Positions 35,030 to 42,704 of a DNA stretch of 64,000 nt are shown here, piece by piece. The position numbers were made by a program, and so were the translations under genes. The number at the start of each line of letters is the position of its first letter. Position 1 is the first letter of the stretch. This DNA comes from Phytomonospora sp040655735. Lineage in GTDB: Bacteria; Actinomycetota; Actinomycetes; Mycobacteriales; Micromonosporaceae. The notes beneath the pieces were generated by a model. That model saw only the letters and a program-made list of their open reading frames with translations, ran no database searches and was not told the DNA's origin. Location of the stretch: positions 186,001-250,000 of the forward strand of contig NZ_JBFAKK010000006.1 in assembly GCF_040655735.1 (NCBI RefSeq), read 5' to 3'.

Positions 35030-35608
35030 TCAGGCGCGGTGCTTCTCGCGCCACTCGTCCTCCAGCATCGCGTAGACCAGCTCAGTGGTCCACGGGTCCT
35101 CGCGATGCTTGGAGTACCAGAGGATCTCGTTGCGCACGAAGGTCGCCTCGCGGCGCATGCCGATTCGCTCCATCAGGCGCCACGAGGCCGTGTTGTCCTC
35201 GTCGCAGCGGGCGTAGATCCGGTGCAGATCGTAGATCTCGAAACCGATCCGCAGCATTTCGCGGGCGGCCTCGGTGGCGTAGCCCTTGCCCGCGAACTCC
35301 GGGTTCATGATGTAGCCGGTCTCGGCGTGACGGAAGTCGGGATCGAAGCCGAACAGGCACACGTCGCCGATGACCCGTCCGCTCTCGCGCTCGACGACGG
35401 CGAGCTTGAGTCCCTTGCCGGTGTGGAAGTCGACGATGGTGGCGTCCTCCGCCAGCTTCTCGGCGACCTGCTCACGGCTCTGGACGTCCCACAGCAGGTA
35501 GGAGACGACGTCGGGGCGGGAGCGGTAGGCGTGCACGTCGTCGAGGTCGCCGGGGCCGAGCGGCCGCAGGTCGAGCCGCTCGGTGCGCAGCGGAAAGGTG
35601 AGCCGCAT
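35030..35608 (-). CDS. RimJ/RimL-type GNAT N-acetyltransferase
   Basis: 192 residues. The RimJ/L pattern is clear: LRTERLDLRPLGPGDLDDVH at the start, VIGDVCLFGFDPDFRHAETG, the acetyl-CoA loop NPEFAGKGYATEAAREMLRIG (in the order of motif A) and IYARCDEDNTASWRLMERIG. Such proteins acetylate protein N-termini or small molecules including antibiotics. The ATG at 35606-35608 lies 3 bp after the stop of the Eis-type gene, so the two acetyltransferases are probably co-transcribed. The substrate is unknown. Confidence 0.92.
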   Translation of the reverse strand: MRLTFPLRTERLDLRPLGPGDLDDVHAYRSRPDVVSYLLWDVQSREQVAEKLAEDATIVDFHTGKGLKLAVVERESGRVIGDVCLFGFDPDFRHAETGYIMNPEFAGKGYATEAAREMLRIGFEIYDLHRIYARCDEDNTASWRLMERIGMRREATFVRNEILWYSKHREDPWTTELVYAMLEDEWREKHRA

Positions 35609-35611
35609 GGG

Positions 35612-36835
35612 TCAGAAGACCTCGATTCCGGTGGGGGCGACCGGCCACGAGAAGGCCGTCGTGGCGGCGTCGACGGCGCCGCTCAGGTGCTCGGTGACCT
35701 GGCCGAGGCTCGCGTAGAGGCGCAGCGGGCGGCCCCCGAGATAGATCCCGCCGAGCACGTCGACTCCCATGGCGAGCGCGGCGGGCCGGTCGGTTCGCTC
35801 GCAGGTGGCCTCGCCGTCACGGACCACGAGGCGCCAGCGGCCGCGGTTGGCCTCGACGATGGGGTCGGTGACGTCCAGGACCACGTCGAGGTCGCGCATG
35901 TAGGCGCGGGCGGTGAGCGCGGCGGGGAGGTCGACGAGGCGGATCCACAGCGCGTCGGTGAAGCGCGGCTGAAGGTGGCGCGGTTCGCCGACGAGGTGGC
36001 GGAGGCGCTCGTCGAAGGCCGCGCCGCGCCGCCAGGTGAAGGTGGCGGCGAAGTCGAGGCCGGACAGGAAGTGCCACAGGGCCAGGTACACGTCGGTGTC
36101 GGCGGCGATGAACTCCTCGACGATCAGGTTGTAGGCCGGGCCGGCCTCGCCCCACTTCATCTCCGAACGCCACAGGACATAGCCGTCGACGGCGCCTTCG
36201 GTGTTCTCGTGCACGAGGACGCGGCGGGCGCCGGCGCCGTGGCGCTGGCTCTGCGGGTCCTGGAGGCGCTTGTCCCACCAGCCGTTGGGGCGGGTGGACA
36301 GGCCCGGGCGTTGCCCGACGGCTTCGGCGTACACCTCGGGGAGGTTTTCGCGCGCCTGCTCGGGAGTGATCTCGCGGATGCGGCCGGAGACGGTGGACTG
36401 CGGGACGCCGGCGAGGCGGAGGTCGCCGCTGTAGCTGACGGCGTCGGCGGCGTCGCGGTAGCCGTAGCGGCGGTAGAGGGCGCTCTGGGAGGCCCAGAGC
36501 GCCGCGACGGGCTCGGGCGCCTCGGTGAGCTGCCGGCGCATCATGGCCGACAGGACGCCGCGGCGGCGGTCGGTGGGGCGCACCGACACGCCGCTGACGT
36601 GGGCCGCGGGGATGACCGCGCCGGGCACCGAGAGGTCGCGGGTGAAGATCGCCGAGGTGCCGATGAGGCGGTCGCCGTCCTCGGCCAGGAGCCAGCGTCC
36701 GGGCTCGTAGACGGGACGGATCCCGTCGGCGAACTCCGGCGTGTTGTCCATCAGGAAGCCCGAGGTGAAGGTCTCGGTGATCGCTTCGAGGTCGTCGTCT
36801 GCCGCTGGCCGGAGGGTGAACGGATGGTCGGTCAT
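35612..36835 (-). CDS. Eis-family GNAT N-acetyltransferase
   Basis: 407 residues, the size of Eis. It has the Eis tripartite layout: an N-terminal GNAT domain with VSGVSVRPTDRRRGVLSAMM (acetyl-CoA binding), a second GNAT-like region with YRRYGYRDAADAVSYSG and a C-terminal SCP2-like domain (LAMGVDVLGGIYLGGRPLRL). It ends in the free Phe of GIEVF, the C-terminal carboxylate that serves as general base in mycobacterial Eis. Eis proteins acetylate aminoglycosides at several positions and also host or bacterial proteins. Whether this one confers resistance cannot be told from sequence. Confidence 0.92.
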   Translation of the reverse strand: MTDHPFTLRPAADDDLEAITETFTSGFLMDNTPEFADGIRPVYEPGRWLLAEDGDRLIGTSAIFTRDLSVPGAVIPAAHVSGVSVRPTDRRRGVLSAMMRRQLTEAPEPVAALWASQSALYRRYGYRDAADAVSYSGDLRLAGVPQSTVSGRIREITPEQARENLPEVYAEAVGQRPGLSTRPNGWWDKRLQDPQSQRHGAGARRVLVHENTEGAVDGYVLWRSEMKWGEAGPAYNLIVEEFIAADTDVYLALWHFLSGLDFAATFTWRRGAAFDERLRHLVGEPRHLQPRFTDALWIRLVDLPAALTARAYMRDLDVVLDVTDPIVEANRGRWRLVVRDGEATCERTDRPAALAMGVDVLGGIYLGGRPLRLYASLGQVTEHLSGAVDAATTAFSWPVAPTGIEVF

Positions 36836-36888
36836 GCCCGTTTGTCTACCTCACGGGCATGACGGGCGTCGAGCCGTTTGCGATCTTG

Positions 36889-37275
36889 TCACTGAGGGTG
36901 CTGGCCGTGTTGCTGTTGTCCCGGCCACTGCTGCGGTGAGGAGGTCTGGCCACCGTACGTGGTGCCCTGCGCGGGCGCCTGGTACTGCTGCTGGACCGGC
37001 TGGTAGGCCTGCTGGGCGGGGGGCTGGTAGGCGTTCTGCGGTGGCTGCGGAGCCGGCGGGGCCGGTTGCGACAGCCGGGGCGGGATGGGCTTGTCGGCGC
37101 GGTCGGGAAGGGCGGGCCACAGCGCCGGTGAGAGGCCCACGGCGGTGATGGCGGCGATGACTCCGAGAATTGACCAATGCTCGCCGAGCGTGTCGCGGGC
37201 GAAGAAGAGACCGATCCCGCCCAGGGTGAGCAAGGCCCGCAGGATCCGGTTGATGACATGTAAGGGTCGCGGCAT
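36889..37275 (-). CDS. small membrane protein with Pro/Gln-rich tail, function unknown
   Basis: 128 residues. Residues about 7-55 contain two hydrophobic segments (ILRALLTLGGIGLFFA and ILGVIAAITAVGLSPALWPAL), then PDRADKPIPPR and a low-complexity cytoplasmic or external tail rich in Pro, Gln, Tyr and Ala (for example NAYQPPAQQAYQPVQQQYQA) that ends in QQQHGQHPQ. No family is recognised. The ATG at 37273-37275 opens directly at the first helix. It lies after the tat terminator, so it is probably transcribed alone. Confidence 0.7.
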   Translation of the reverse strand: MPRPLHVINRILRALLTLGGIGLFFARDTLGEHWSILGVIAAITAVGLSPALWPALPDRADKPIPPRLSQPAPPAPQPPQNAYQPPAQQAYQPVQQQYQAPAQGTTYGGQTSSPQQWPGQQQHGQHPQ

Positions 37276-37294
37276 GCGGGCACCGTAGCAGCGC

Positions 37295-37328
37295 GAAGCG
37301 CCCGGCGGAAGAGTCCGCCGGGCGCTTC
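37295..37328 (-). terminator. terminator of the tatA-tatC transcript
   Basis: Perfect 15-bp stem GAAGCGCCCGGCGGA / TCCGCCGGGCGCTTC with loop AGAG. It begins 21 bases past the tatC stop codon on the minus strand and lies upstream of the 36889-37275 gene. Confidence 0.85.
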
Positions 37329-37348
37329 GGAGAGCGGTTTTCGTACTT

Positions 37349-38314
37349 CTAGGTGACGTCGTCGTCGTAGCGTCGCGCCGGTGGTGCGGCGGGACTGACG
37401 GGCGTCGGGTCGTCGACCGTGGCGACCTTGTCGTCGCCGTCGACGGCCACCTCGTCGATCTCGGAGGCCTCGTCGTCGTCCACGTCGCCCCAGGCGGCGG
37501 CCTGTCGCTTGGCCTTGCGCTTGTCGTGCAGGAACGCGAAGCCGACGGCGGCGAAGTACATGCCGACCATGGGGATGGCCAGTGCCGTCATCCCGAAGGG
37601 GTCCGGGGTGGGGGTGACCACGGCGCAGAACACGAACACCAGGACGGTCGCGATGCGCCACCAGCCGAGGAGCCGCTTGGCGCTGGCGATGCCGACGAGG
37701 TTGAGGGCCACGATCAGCAGGGGGAACTCGAAGCCGGCGCCGAACAACAGCATCACGTTGGTGACGAAGTCGTAGAACCCGTTGATGTCGGGTGTCAGGT
37801 CGTACTGGTTGCTCAGACCGAGGAAGAACTCGAGGCTCTTGGCGATGACCAGGTATCCGAGGCCGGCGCCGAGGATGAACAGCGGACCGGCCACCGCGGC
37901 GAAGCGGTAGGTGTACTTCCGCTCGTGGCGGTGCAGACCCGGGGCCACGAACGCCCAGAGCTGGTAGAGCCAGACCGGCGCCGAGAGGATGAACCCCACG
38001 AGCAGCCCGACCCGCAGGTTGAGCATGAACACGTCCAACGGCGAGACGACGTTGAACCTGCACTTGAAGTTGGTGACGTCCTGACCGGCTTCGATCATGC
38101 CGTCCCGGATGTAGTCACAGTAGGGGTCGGTGATGAAGTTCAAGATCGGCTGCGCGAAGGCGACGCCGATGATGAGACCTAGGACGAGTCCGAGGCTGGC
38201 CTTGAAGAGCCTCGAACGCAGCTCCCGCAAATGGTCCATGAGTGTCATGGACCCGTCGGAGGCACGCTCGAACTGACTCTTCTTCTTCTCGCCTCGACGG
38301 ATTCTCAGGGCCAT
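37349..38314 (-). CDS. tatC: Sec-independent (twin-arginine) translocase subunit TatC
   Basis: 321 residues with six membrane helices. The conserved cytoplasmic N-terminus (SMTLMDHLRELRSRLFKA) and first loop, which bind the twin-arginine signal peptide, are followed by SAPVWLYQLWAFVAPGLHRHE, FGAGFEFPLLIVALNLVGI and VTPTPDPFGMTALAIPMVGMYF. The C-terminal 60-70 residues are an acidic, disordered extension (DDDEASEIDEVAVDGDD) found in several actinobacterial TatC proteins. It forms the receptor core of the Tat complex with TatA. It is 25 bp downstream of tatA. Confidence 0.97.
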   Translation of the reverse strand: MALRIRRGEKKKSQFERASDGSMTLMDHLRELRSRLFKASLGLVLGLIIGVAFAQPILNFITDPYCDYIRDGMIEAGQDVTNFKCRFNVVSPLDVFMLNLRVGLLVGFILSAPVWLYQLWAFVAPGLHRHERKYTYRFAAVAGPLFILGAGLGYLVIAKSLEFFLGLSNQYDLTPDINGFYDFVTNVMLLFGAGFEFPLLIVALNLVGIASAKRLLGWWRIATVLVFVFCAVVTPTPDPFGMTALAIPMVGMYFAAVGFAFLHDKRKAKRQAAAWGDVDDDEASEIDEVAVDGDDKVATVDDPTPVSPAAPPARRYDDDVT

Positions 38315-38339
38315 GAGAGCGTTCTAAGCGTCTTGGAGG

Positions 38340-38621
38340 TCAGCGACCGTCCTCGTGGGTCTTGTCCCGCGAGGGCTGCGAGAGCGCTTCACCTTCGATG
38401 GTGGCCGGCTTGCGCGTGTGCTGCGCGTCGGCCTTCGAGTCCATCTCGTCGGTCTTGTCGTCTGCCTTGGCCTCGTCGCGCAGGTTCTTCGTCTCGGCCT
38501 TCAAGATCCGCAGCGAACGGCCGAGGCCGCGAGCGGCGTCGGGAAGCTTCTTAGCACCGAACAGCAAGATCAGCACCACGACAAGAACGGCGATGTGCCA
38601 GGGCTTGAGCGCGTTGAACAC
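38340..38621 (-). CDS. tatA: twin-arginine translocase pore subunit TatA
   Basis: 93 residues. The single N-terminal helix and hinge are typical: LKPWHIAVLVVVLILLFGAK, then KLPDAARGLGRSLRILKAE as the amphipathic helix and a charged tail. The GTG at 38619-38621 is chosen because AGGAGG lies 7 bases upstream. TatA oligomerises to let folded twin-arginine proteins cross the membrane. No tatB is seen in the window, which is usual when tatB sits elsewhere in actinobacteria. Confidence 0.95.
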   Translation of the reverse strand: MFNALKPWHIAVLVVVLILLFGAKKLPDAARGLGRSLRILKAETKNLRDEAKADDKTDEMDSKADAQHTRKPATIEGEALSQPSRDKTHEDGR

Positions 38622-38762
38622 AGCGGCACCTCCTGATAAGGGGACGACCCCAATCCTACGGGTCCAAAATCGTCCCCGCCGGGCCGGTTCACCCGTCGGC
38701 CGGGAGCGGCACCGGCTGCCATCCTGACTGGACAAACGAAGATCGTCAAGCGGCCGAATGTC

Positions 38763-38778
38763 CGTTTCACGTGAAACG
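38763..38778. promoter_or_regulatory. parS-like palindrome upstream of tatA
   Basis: A 16-bp perfect palindrome, CGTTTCACGTGAAACG. Its inner 14 bp (GTTTCACGTGAAAC) are identical to the core of the bacterial parS site TGTTTCACGTGAAACA that binds ParB; only the outer T/A pair differs. It lies between the stop of the 38797-39021 gene and tatA, 142 bp upstream of the tatA start. It may be a genuine chromosomal parS or another regulator's site. Confidence 0.7.
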
Positions 38779-38796
38779 TTCGGCTAATGGCCTATG

Positions 38797-39021
38797 TCAC
38801 GGCGCTTCTGAACGGATATTTTCCAGTCGTCGGCGTACCGTCTGCGCCTCGGCCGTCAGAGCCTGCAACCGGCCGCGCAGAACCTCACCCTGCTCGGCGC
38901 GCACTTTCAGCGCACCCATCTCGGCACGCAGCCGGAACAACCGCTTCACCAGCGGCAACATGAACAGCACCAGCACCACGAGCGCCGCGGCGACTCCGCC
39001 GCCAAGAATCCACCAGAACAC
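38797..39021 (-). CDS. small single-pass membrane protein with coiled coil, function unknown
   Basis: 74 residues, starting VFWWILGGGVAAALVVLVLF, one membrane helix, then LPLVKRLFRLRAEMGALKVR and a heptad-rich helix containing LRGRLQALTAEAQTVRRRL. The GTG at 39019-39021 begins the helix. It lies 10 bp after the pafC stop, so it is probably the third gene of the pafB-pafC transcript. No family name is recognised. The layout (short external end, helix, cytoplasmic coiled coil) suggests a membrane scaffold or partner of the neighbouring regulators or Tat system; this is speculation. Confidence 0.72.
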   Translation of the reverse strand: MFWWILGGGVAAALVVLVLFMLPLVKRLFRLRAEMGALKVRAEQGEVLRGRLQALTAEAQTVRRRLENIRSEAP

Positions 39022-39031
39022 GCAGAAGACC

Positions 39032-39994
39032 CTACCCGTCGCTCTCGTCGTAGGCCGCCAGCGCCGCCCGGACGTCCCCGGCGACCCGGTCGGCCAGCTC
39101 GGCCGGCGCGACCACCTGCGCGTCGGCGCCCAAGCCCAGCGCGAAGCGAGCCGCCCAGTCCAGGTTCGACGCCCGCAGCGACACCAGCCACCGCCCGTCG
39201 GACTCGGCGCGGACGTCCTCGCAGCGGTAGTACTCGGTGATCCAGCGCGAGTCGCGCCCGATCCGCACGGTGACCAGGGGCTGGTCGTCGGAAGGCTGGA
39301 ACAGCCCGGCGCGCACGTCCGACGGCCGCGCCTGCGGCGGAGGCGCCGCGGCGTCCTCCAGCTCGGCGAGCGCGTCGATGCGGTCGAGCCGAAAACGCCG
39401 CATCCCCTCCGCCCGGCGGCACCACGCCTCCAGGTAGGTGAAGTCGTCGACCACGAGCAGCCGCATGGGGTCGACGACGCGCTCGCTGGAGGCGTCGCGC
39501 CCGGCGGTGTAGTAGGTGATGCGCAGCGCCCGCTGATGGCGCAGGGCGTTGCGGATCTGCGGAACCCAGCCGTCGGCGGCACGCAGGGAGACCTCGACCC
39601 GCCCGGCCGCCGCGGCGGCGTCCCCGCAGGCCGACTCCAGTTTCGCCAGGGCGCGCCGCACGGCGTCGACGTCGCGCAGACCGGGCGTCTCGGCGAGCAG
39701 ACGCAGGGCCACGATCAGGGCGAGGGCCTCGTCGGAGTTCAGGCGCAGCGGGCGGTTGAGCTCCGCCCCGAACGTGATCGTCACCGTCTCCTCGTCGAGG
39801 GACATGTCGATCAGGTCGCCCGGCCCGTATCCGGGCAGGCCGCACATCCACAGCAGCGTCAAGTCGTCGCGGAGCTGGGCCTCGGTCACACCGAGCTCCC
39901 CGGCCGCCTCGGCCACCCGGATACCGGGCCTGGTCTGCAGGTACGGAACCAGGTTCAACAGCCTGGCCAGCCTGCTCGGTGCCGACATGGTCAT
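39032..39994 (-). CDS. pafC: WYL-domain transcriptional regulator PafC
   Basis: 320 residues: an N-terminal winged helix (LARLLNLVPYLQTRPGIRVA, LGVTEAQLRDDLTLLWMCG), a WYL domain (VDPMRLLVVDDFTYLEAWCRRAEGMRRF in order) and the C-terminal extension (WCX). It forms a heterodimer with PafB. In mycobacteria PafBC activates the LexA/RecA-independent DNA damage response. The ATG at 39992-39994 overlaps the pafB stop (ATGA), showing coupling. Single-stranded nucleic acid binding by the WYL domain is known for the family, not shown here. Confidence 0.95.
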   Translation of the reverse strand: MTMSAPSRLARLLNLVPYLQTRPGIRVAEAAGELGVTEAQLRDDLTLLWMCGLPGYGPGDLIDMSLDEETVTITFGAELNRPLRLNSDEALALIVALRLLAETPGLRDVDAVRRALAKLESACGDAAAAAGRVEVSLRAADGWVPQIRNALRHQRALRITYYTAGRDASSERVVDPMRLLVVDDFTYLEAWCRRAEGMRRFRLDRIDALAELEDAAAPPPQARPSDVRAGLFQPSDDQPLVTVRIGRDSRWITEYYRCEDVRAESDGRWLVSLRASNLDWAARFALGLGADAQVVAPAELADRVAGDVRAALAAYDESDG

Positions 39995-40986
39995 CGCGCC
40001 ACCGCCGGAACGGACTCGGCCATCTCGGTGAGCAGGGCGACGATCTCCTTGCGGACCTCCGGCGGGTCCTCGACCACCACGTCGGGTCCGTACCGCAGCA
40101 GTCTGGTCGCCAGCGCCCGCGCGTCGGTATAGGGAACCACGATGCGGTCGACGGCCCCGGCTCGCGGGAGGATCTGCACCGCGCGGCGGCGAATGCCCGC
40201 GGCGCGGCCCGGACTCACCCGCAGGGTGGCACGCCGCGAGGTGACCGCGCGGCCCTGCGGCGACGCGGCGACATGGGCGATCAGGTCGCAGTCGGCCGGA
40301 ATCTCGTAGGCACCGGCAGGACCGGTCGCCTCGACGGCACCGACGATCCGCGACAGCCGAAAGCAGCGTTCCGCCGCCCGGTCGACATCGCGGCCCACGA
40401 CATACCAGCGCCCGCGCCAGCACACCACGCCCCACGGCTCCAACCGCCGGGTCGCGGCGACATCGGCACTCGGCGCCCGATACCCGAACTCGACCGTCCG
40501 GCGCACGTTCACCGCGGCCAGCATCGGCGCCAGCGCGTCGTCCACCGTGCTCACCGGCGCGATGTCGTCATACGGAACACTCGACAAGTCGACCTCCGCA
40601 CCACCGGCCCGCAGTTTCGCCAGCGCCGAGGTCGCCGTCGACGCCAACCCGGCGTGAAGCCACAACCTCGCGGCGACCCCCAAAGCAGCCGCCTCATCTC
40701 CCGCGAAGGACAACTCCGGCAGCTCATAGTCACGCCGGGCGATGCGATAGCCGGACTCGGTGTCGAAGACACTCGTCGTCCCGGTCTCCACCGGGATCCC
40801 CAGATCACGCAGCTCCGCCTTGTCACGCTCGAACTTCCGCTGAAAAGCCTCATGCGCCCGCGAATCCCGCGAATCGTGCTCATAACCGGGCACGGTACGG
40901 GCGATCTCCGCCGCGGTCAGAAACCGCCGCGTCGACAGCAGACAGATCACCAAATTCACCAGGCGCTCAGTTCGGGTACGCGACAC
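39991..40986 (-). CDS. pafB: WYL-domain transcriptional regulator PafB
   Basis: 331 residues. It begins MSRTRTERLVNLVICLLSTR with a helix-turn-helix, RRFLTAAEIARTVPGYEHD and FERDKAELRDLGIPVET. The WYL segment is RRTVEFGYRAPS ... LEPWGVVCWRGRWYVVGRD. The C-terminal WCX domain ends EIVALLTEMAESV. It pairs with PafC in control of DNA repair genes. The name reflects its linkage to pafA, which here lies about 1.7 kb away beyond two other genes, a looser link than in mycobacteria, where the paf genes are adjacent. Confidence 0.95.
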   Translation of the reverse strand: MSRTRTERLVNLVICLLSTRRFLTAAEIARTVPGYEHDSRDSRAHEAFQRKFERDKAELRDLGIPVETGTTSVFDTESGYRIARRDYELPELSFAGDEAAALGVAARLWLHAGLASTATSALAKLRAGGAEVDLSSVPYDDIAPVSTVDDALAPMLAAVNVRRTVEFGYRAPSADVAATRRLEPWGVVCWRGRWYVVGRDVDRAAERCFRLSRIVGAVEATGPAGAYEIPADCDLIAHVAASPQGRAVTSRRATLRVSPGRAAGIRRRAVQILPRAGAVDRIVVPYTDARALATRLLRYGPDVVVEDPPEVRKEIVALLTEMAESVPAVAR

Positions 40987-41065
40987 CCACCGAAACTAGC
41001 AGCACGACACGCGCGGCCACCTCCGCCAGCCAGCCAACTCACCCGCCCCTGCTAACCTCCACGCC

Positions 41066-42142
41066 GTGGTGCGATGGCGAACCGGAACAGTTACCCGACA
41101 CCGGAACACATGGAAAGGCGCCGTCGAACTCGACATCGAACTCGACCCGCGCGCCCCCGACGACCCCCCACACGTGAAGGCACTCGCCTACACCGACCTC
41201 GTCGGCACCCCCCGCCCGGGAGACCGGGTCATCCTCAACACCAACGCCCTCAAAGCAGGCCTCGGCACCGGCGGCTACGCCCACGTCATCGCCATCCCCG
41301 ACAACCTCCCCGCCGACAGCGACTCCCCCGGCCACATCGTCAAAGCCCGCTACAGCCCACTCCAGACGATGCTCCTCGCCGCCGACGAAGAAGCCTCACC
41401 ACACCGCGAGACCCTCGCCACCGCCGACGACATCGACGGCATGCCCGTCGTCACCGCCGACCTGCACAGCGCCCTGCCCGCCATCCTCGCCGGCATCCAC
41501 CAAACCCGGCCCGGCACCCGCGTCGCCTACGTCATGAGCGACGGCGGAGCACTCCCGGCCGCGTTCTCCCGCACCCTCGACGCCCTCGCCCCCCACCTCA
41601 CCGGCACCGTCACCATCGGCCAAGCCTTCGGCGGCGACCTCGAAAGCACCAACATCCACACCGGCCTACTCGCCGCCCGCCACGCCCTCCGCGCCGAGAT
41701 CACCATCACCACCCAAGGCCCCGGCAACCTCGGCACCGGCACCACCTGGGGATTCTCCGGCACCAGCACCGGCGAAGCGATCAACGCCACCCACACCCTC
41801 GGCGGCCGACCCATCGGAGCGCTACGCGTCAGCGACGCCGACAAACGCTCCCGCCACGTCGGCATCTCCCACCACAGCATCACCGCCTACGGCAGGGTCG
41901 CCCTCGCCCAGGCCGACCTCGTCCTCCCCGAAGGACTGGACCCCGAACTCAAAGCGCTCATCGACACCCAACTCCCCGCCCTGACCCGCCACCGCGTCAT
42001 CACCGTCGGCACCACCGGCCTCGACCAGGCGCTGCGCGACCTCCCCGTCAAACTCTCCACCATGGGCCGCGGACTCGACGCCGACCACGCCTACTTCCTC
42101 ACCAACGCCGCCACCGGCCGCCACGCCGCCCACCTCCTCTAG
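41066..42142 (+). CDS. DUF3866-family protein
   Basis: 358 residues. The sequence (VRWRTGTVTRHRNTWKGAVE, YTDLVGTPRPGDRVILNTNA, GTGGYAHVIAIPD, HIVKARYSPLQTMLLAADE, ARHALRAEITITTQGPGNLG) matches the actinobacterial DUF3866 family, whose genes often lie near the pup-proteasome locus. There is no signal peptide or membrane helix. It has no assigned reaction; several GxG and His-rich loops (SRHVGISHHSITAYG) suggest an enzyme. It is oriented opposite to the neighbouring paf genes. The coding strand is unusually rich in C at third positions. Confidence 0.82.
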   Translation: MVRWRTGTVTRHRNTWKGAVELDIELDPRAPDDPPHVKALAYTDLVGTPRPGDRVILNTNALKAGLGTGGYAHVIAIPDNLPADSDSPGHIVKARYSPLQTMLLAADEEASPHRETLATADDIDGMPVVTADLHSALPAILAGIHQTRPGTRVAYVMSDGGALPAAFSRTLDALAPHLTGTVTIGQAFGGDLESTNIHTGLLAARHALRAEITITTQGPGNLGTGTTWGFSGTSTGEAINATHTLGGRPIGALRVSDADKRSRHVGISHHSITAYGRVALAQADLVLPEGLDPELKALIDTQLPALTRHRVITVGTTGLDQALRDLPVKLSTMGRGLDADHAYFLTNAATGRHAAHLL

Positions 42143-42153
42143 ACACACCGAAA

Positions 42154-42177
42154 GCGGCCGGCCCAACGGCCGACCGC
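42154..42177. terminator. terminator hairpin after DUF3866 gene
   Basis: Stem GCGGCCGGCC / GGCCGACCGC with one internal mismatch and loop CAAC, between the convergent DUF3866 gene (ends 42142) and the tail-anchored protein gene (ends 42192). Confidence 0.7.
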
Positions 42178-42191
42178 CTCCAGCGAACAAC

Positions 42192-42683
42192 TCAAGCGAA
42201 CACGATCAACGCCGCCCAACCCGCCACGAAGACCACCAACGCCACCGCCAAGACCCACGTCGGAACCTTGTAATCCCCACGCCGATTCCGCTCGATCTCA
42301 GCACGGATCTTCGCCCGGCGCCTCTCCAGACGCGACAGCTTCGGCTCCTCACCGAGCACCGCCCCCGACCGGGCACCGGCCTCCGACTCAGCAGCACTCC
42401 CGACCTCGGCACCGCCCTGAGCCTGAGCCTGCGCACTCGCCTTCGCCTCAGCCCTCTTCGCCGCCGCAGCCGCCGCAGCCTCCTCAGCACGCAGATCGGC
42501 ATTCAGCGCCTGAGCCTGAGCCTGTGCCTTCGCCTCAGCCCTCCTCGCCGCCGCAGCCGCCGCAGCCTCCTCAGCACGCAGATCGGCATTCAGCGCCGCC
42601 ACCTCCACGTCGACCGCCCTCGTGTCAGAACCCTCGGCACCCACCGACGCCCCCGAACGCACCGGATCAGACGAACCCATCAC
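42192..42683 (-). CDS. tail-anchored Ala/Glu-rich coiled-coil protein, function unknown
   Basis: 163 residues. Two tandem 29-residue units start at about residue 31 (LNADLRAEEAAAAAAARRAE) and 60 (LNADLRAEEAAAAAAAKRAE), forming a long Ala/Glu/Lys helix. A conserved-looking basic segment, LSRLERRRAKIRAEIERNRR, leads to a C-terminal membrane helix, VPTWVLAVALVVFVAGWAA (about 140-163). It is therefore probably anchored in the membrane by its tail with the coiled coil in the cytosol. It lies 21 bp downstream of pafA and so is likely co-transcribed. No family name is known to me. The duplicated unit is nearly identical at DNA level. Confidence 0.75.
   Translation of the reverse strand: MMGSSDPVRSGASVGAEGSDTRAVDVEVAALNADLRAEEAAAAAAARRAEAKAQAQAQALNADLRAEEAAAAAAAKRAEAKASAQAQAQGGAEVGSAAESEAGARSGAVLGEEPKLSRLERRRAKIRAEIERNRRGDYKVPTWVLAVALVVFVAGWAALIVFA
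42441..42597 (-). repeat. tandem 87-bp duplication within the tail-anchored protein gene
   Basis: A 70-bp segment at 42441-42510 recurs at 42528-42597 with a single base difference, an offset of 87 bp (29 codons). The near identity points to a recent in-frame duplication that lengthens the coiled coil. Confidence 0.9.
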
Positions 42684-42704
42684 TCACCACCGCCATCGAC
42701 GCCG

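Noticed and set aside
42441..42597. Possible short CRISPR-like repeat array
   Set aside because: There are only two near-identical 70-bp copies, in frame in a coding gene and without unique spacers; it is a tandem intragenic duplication.
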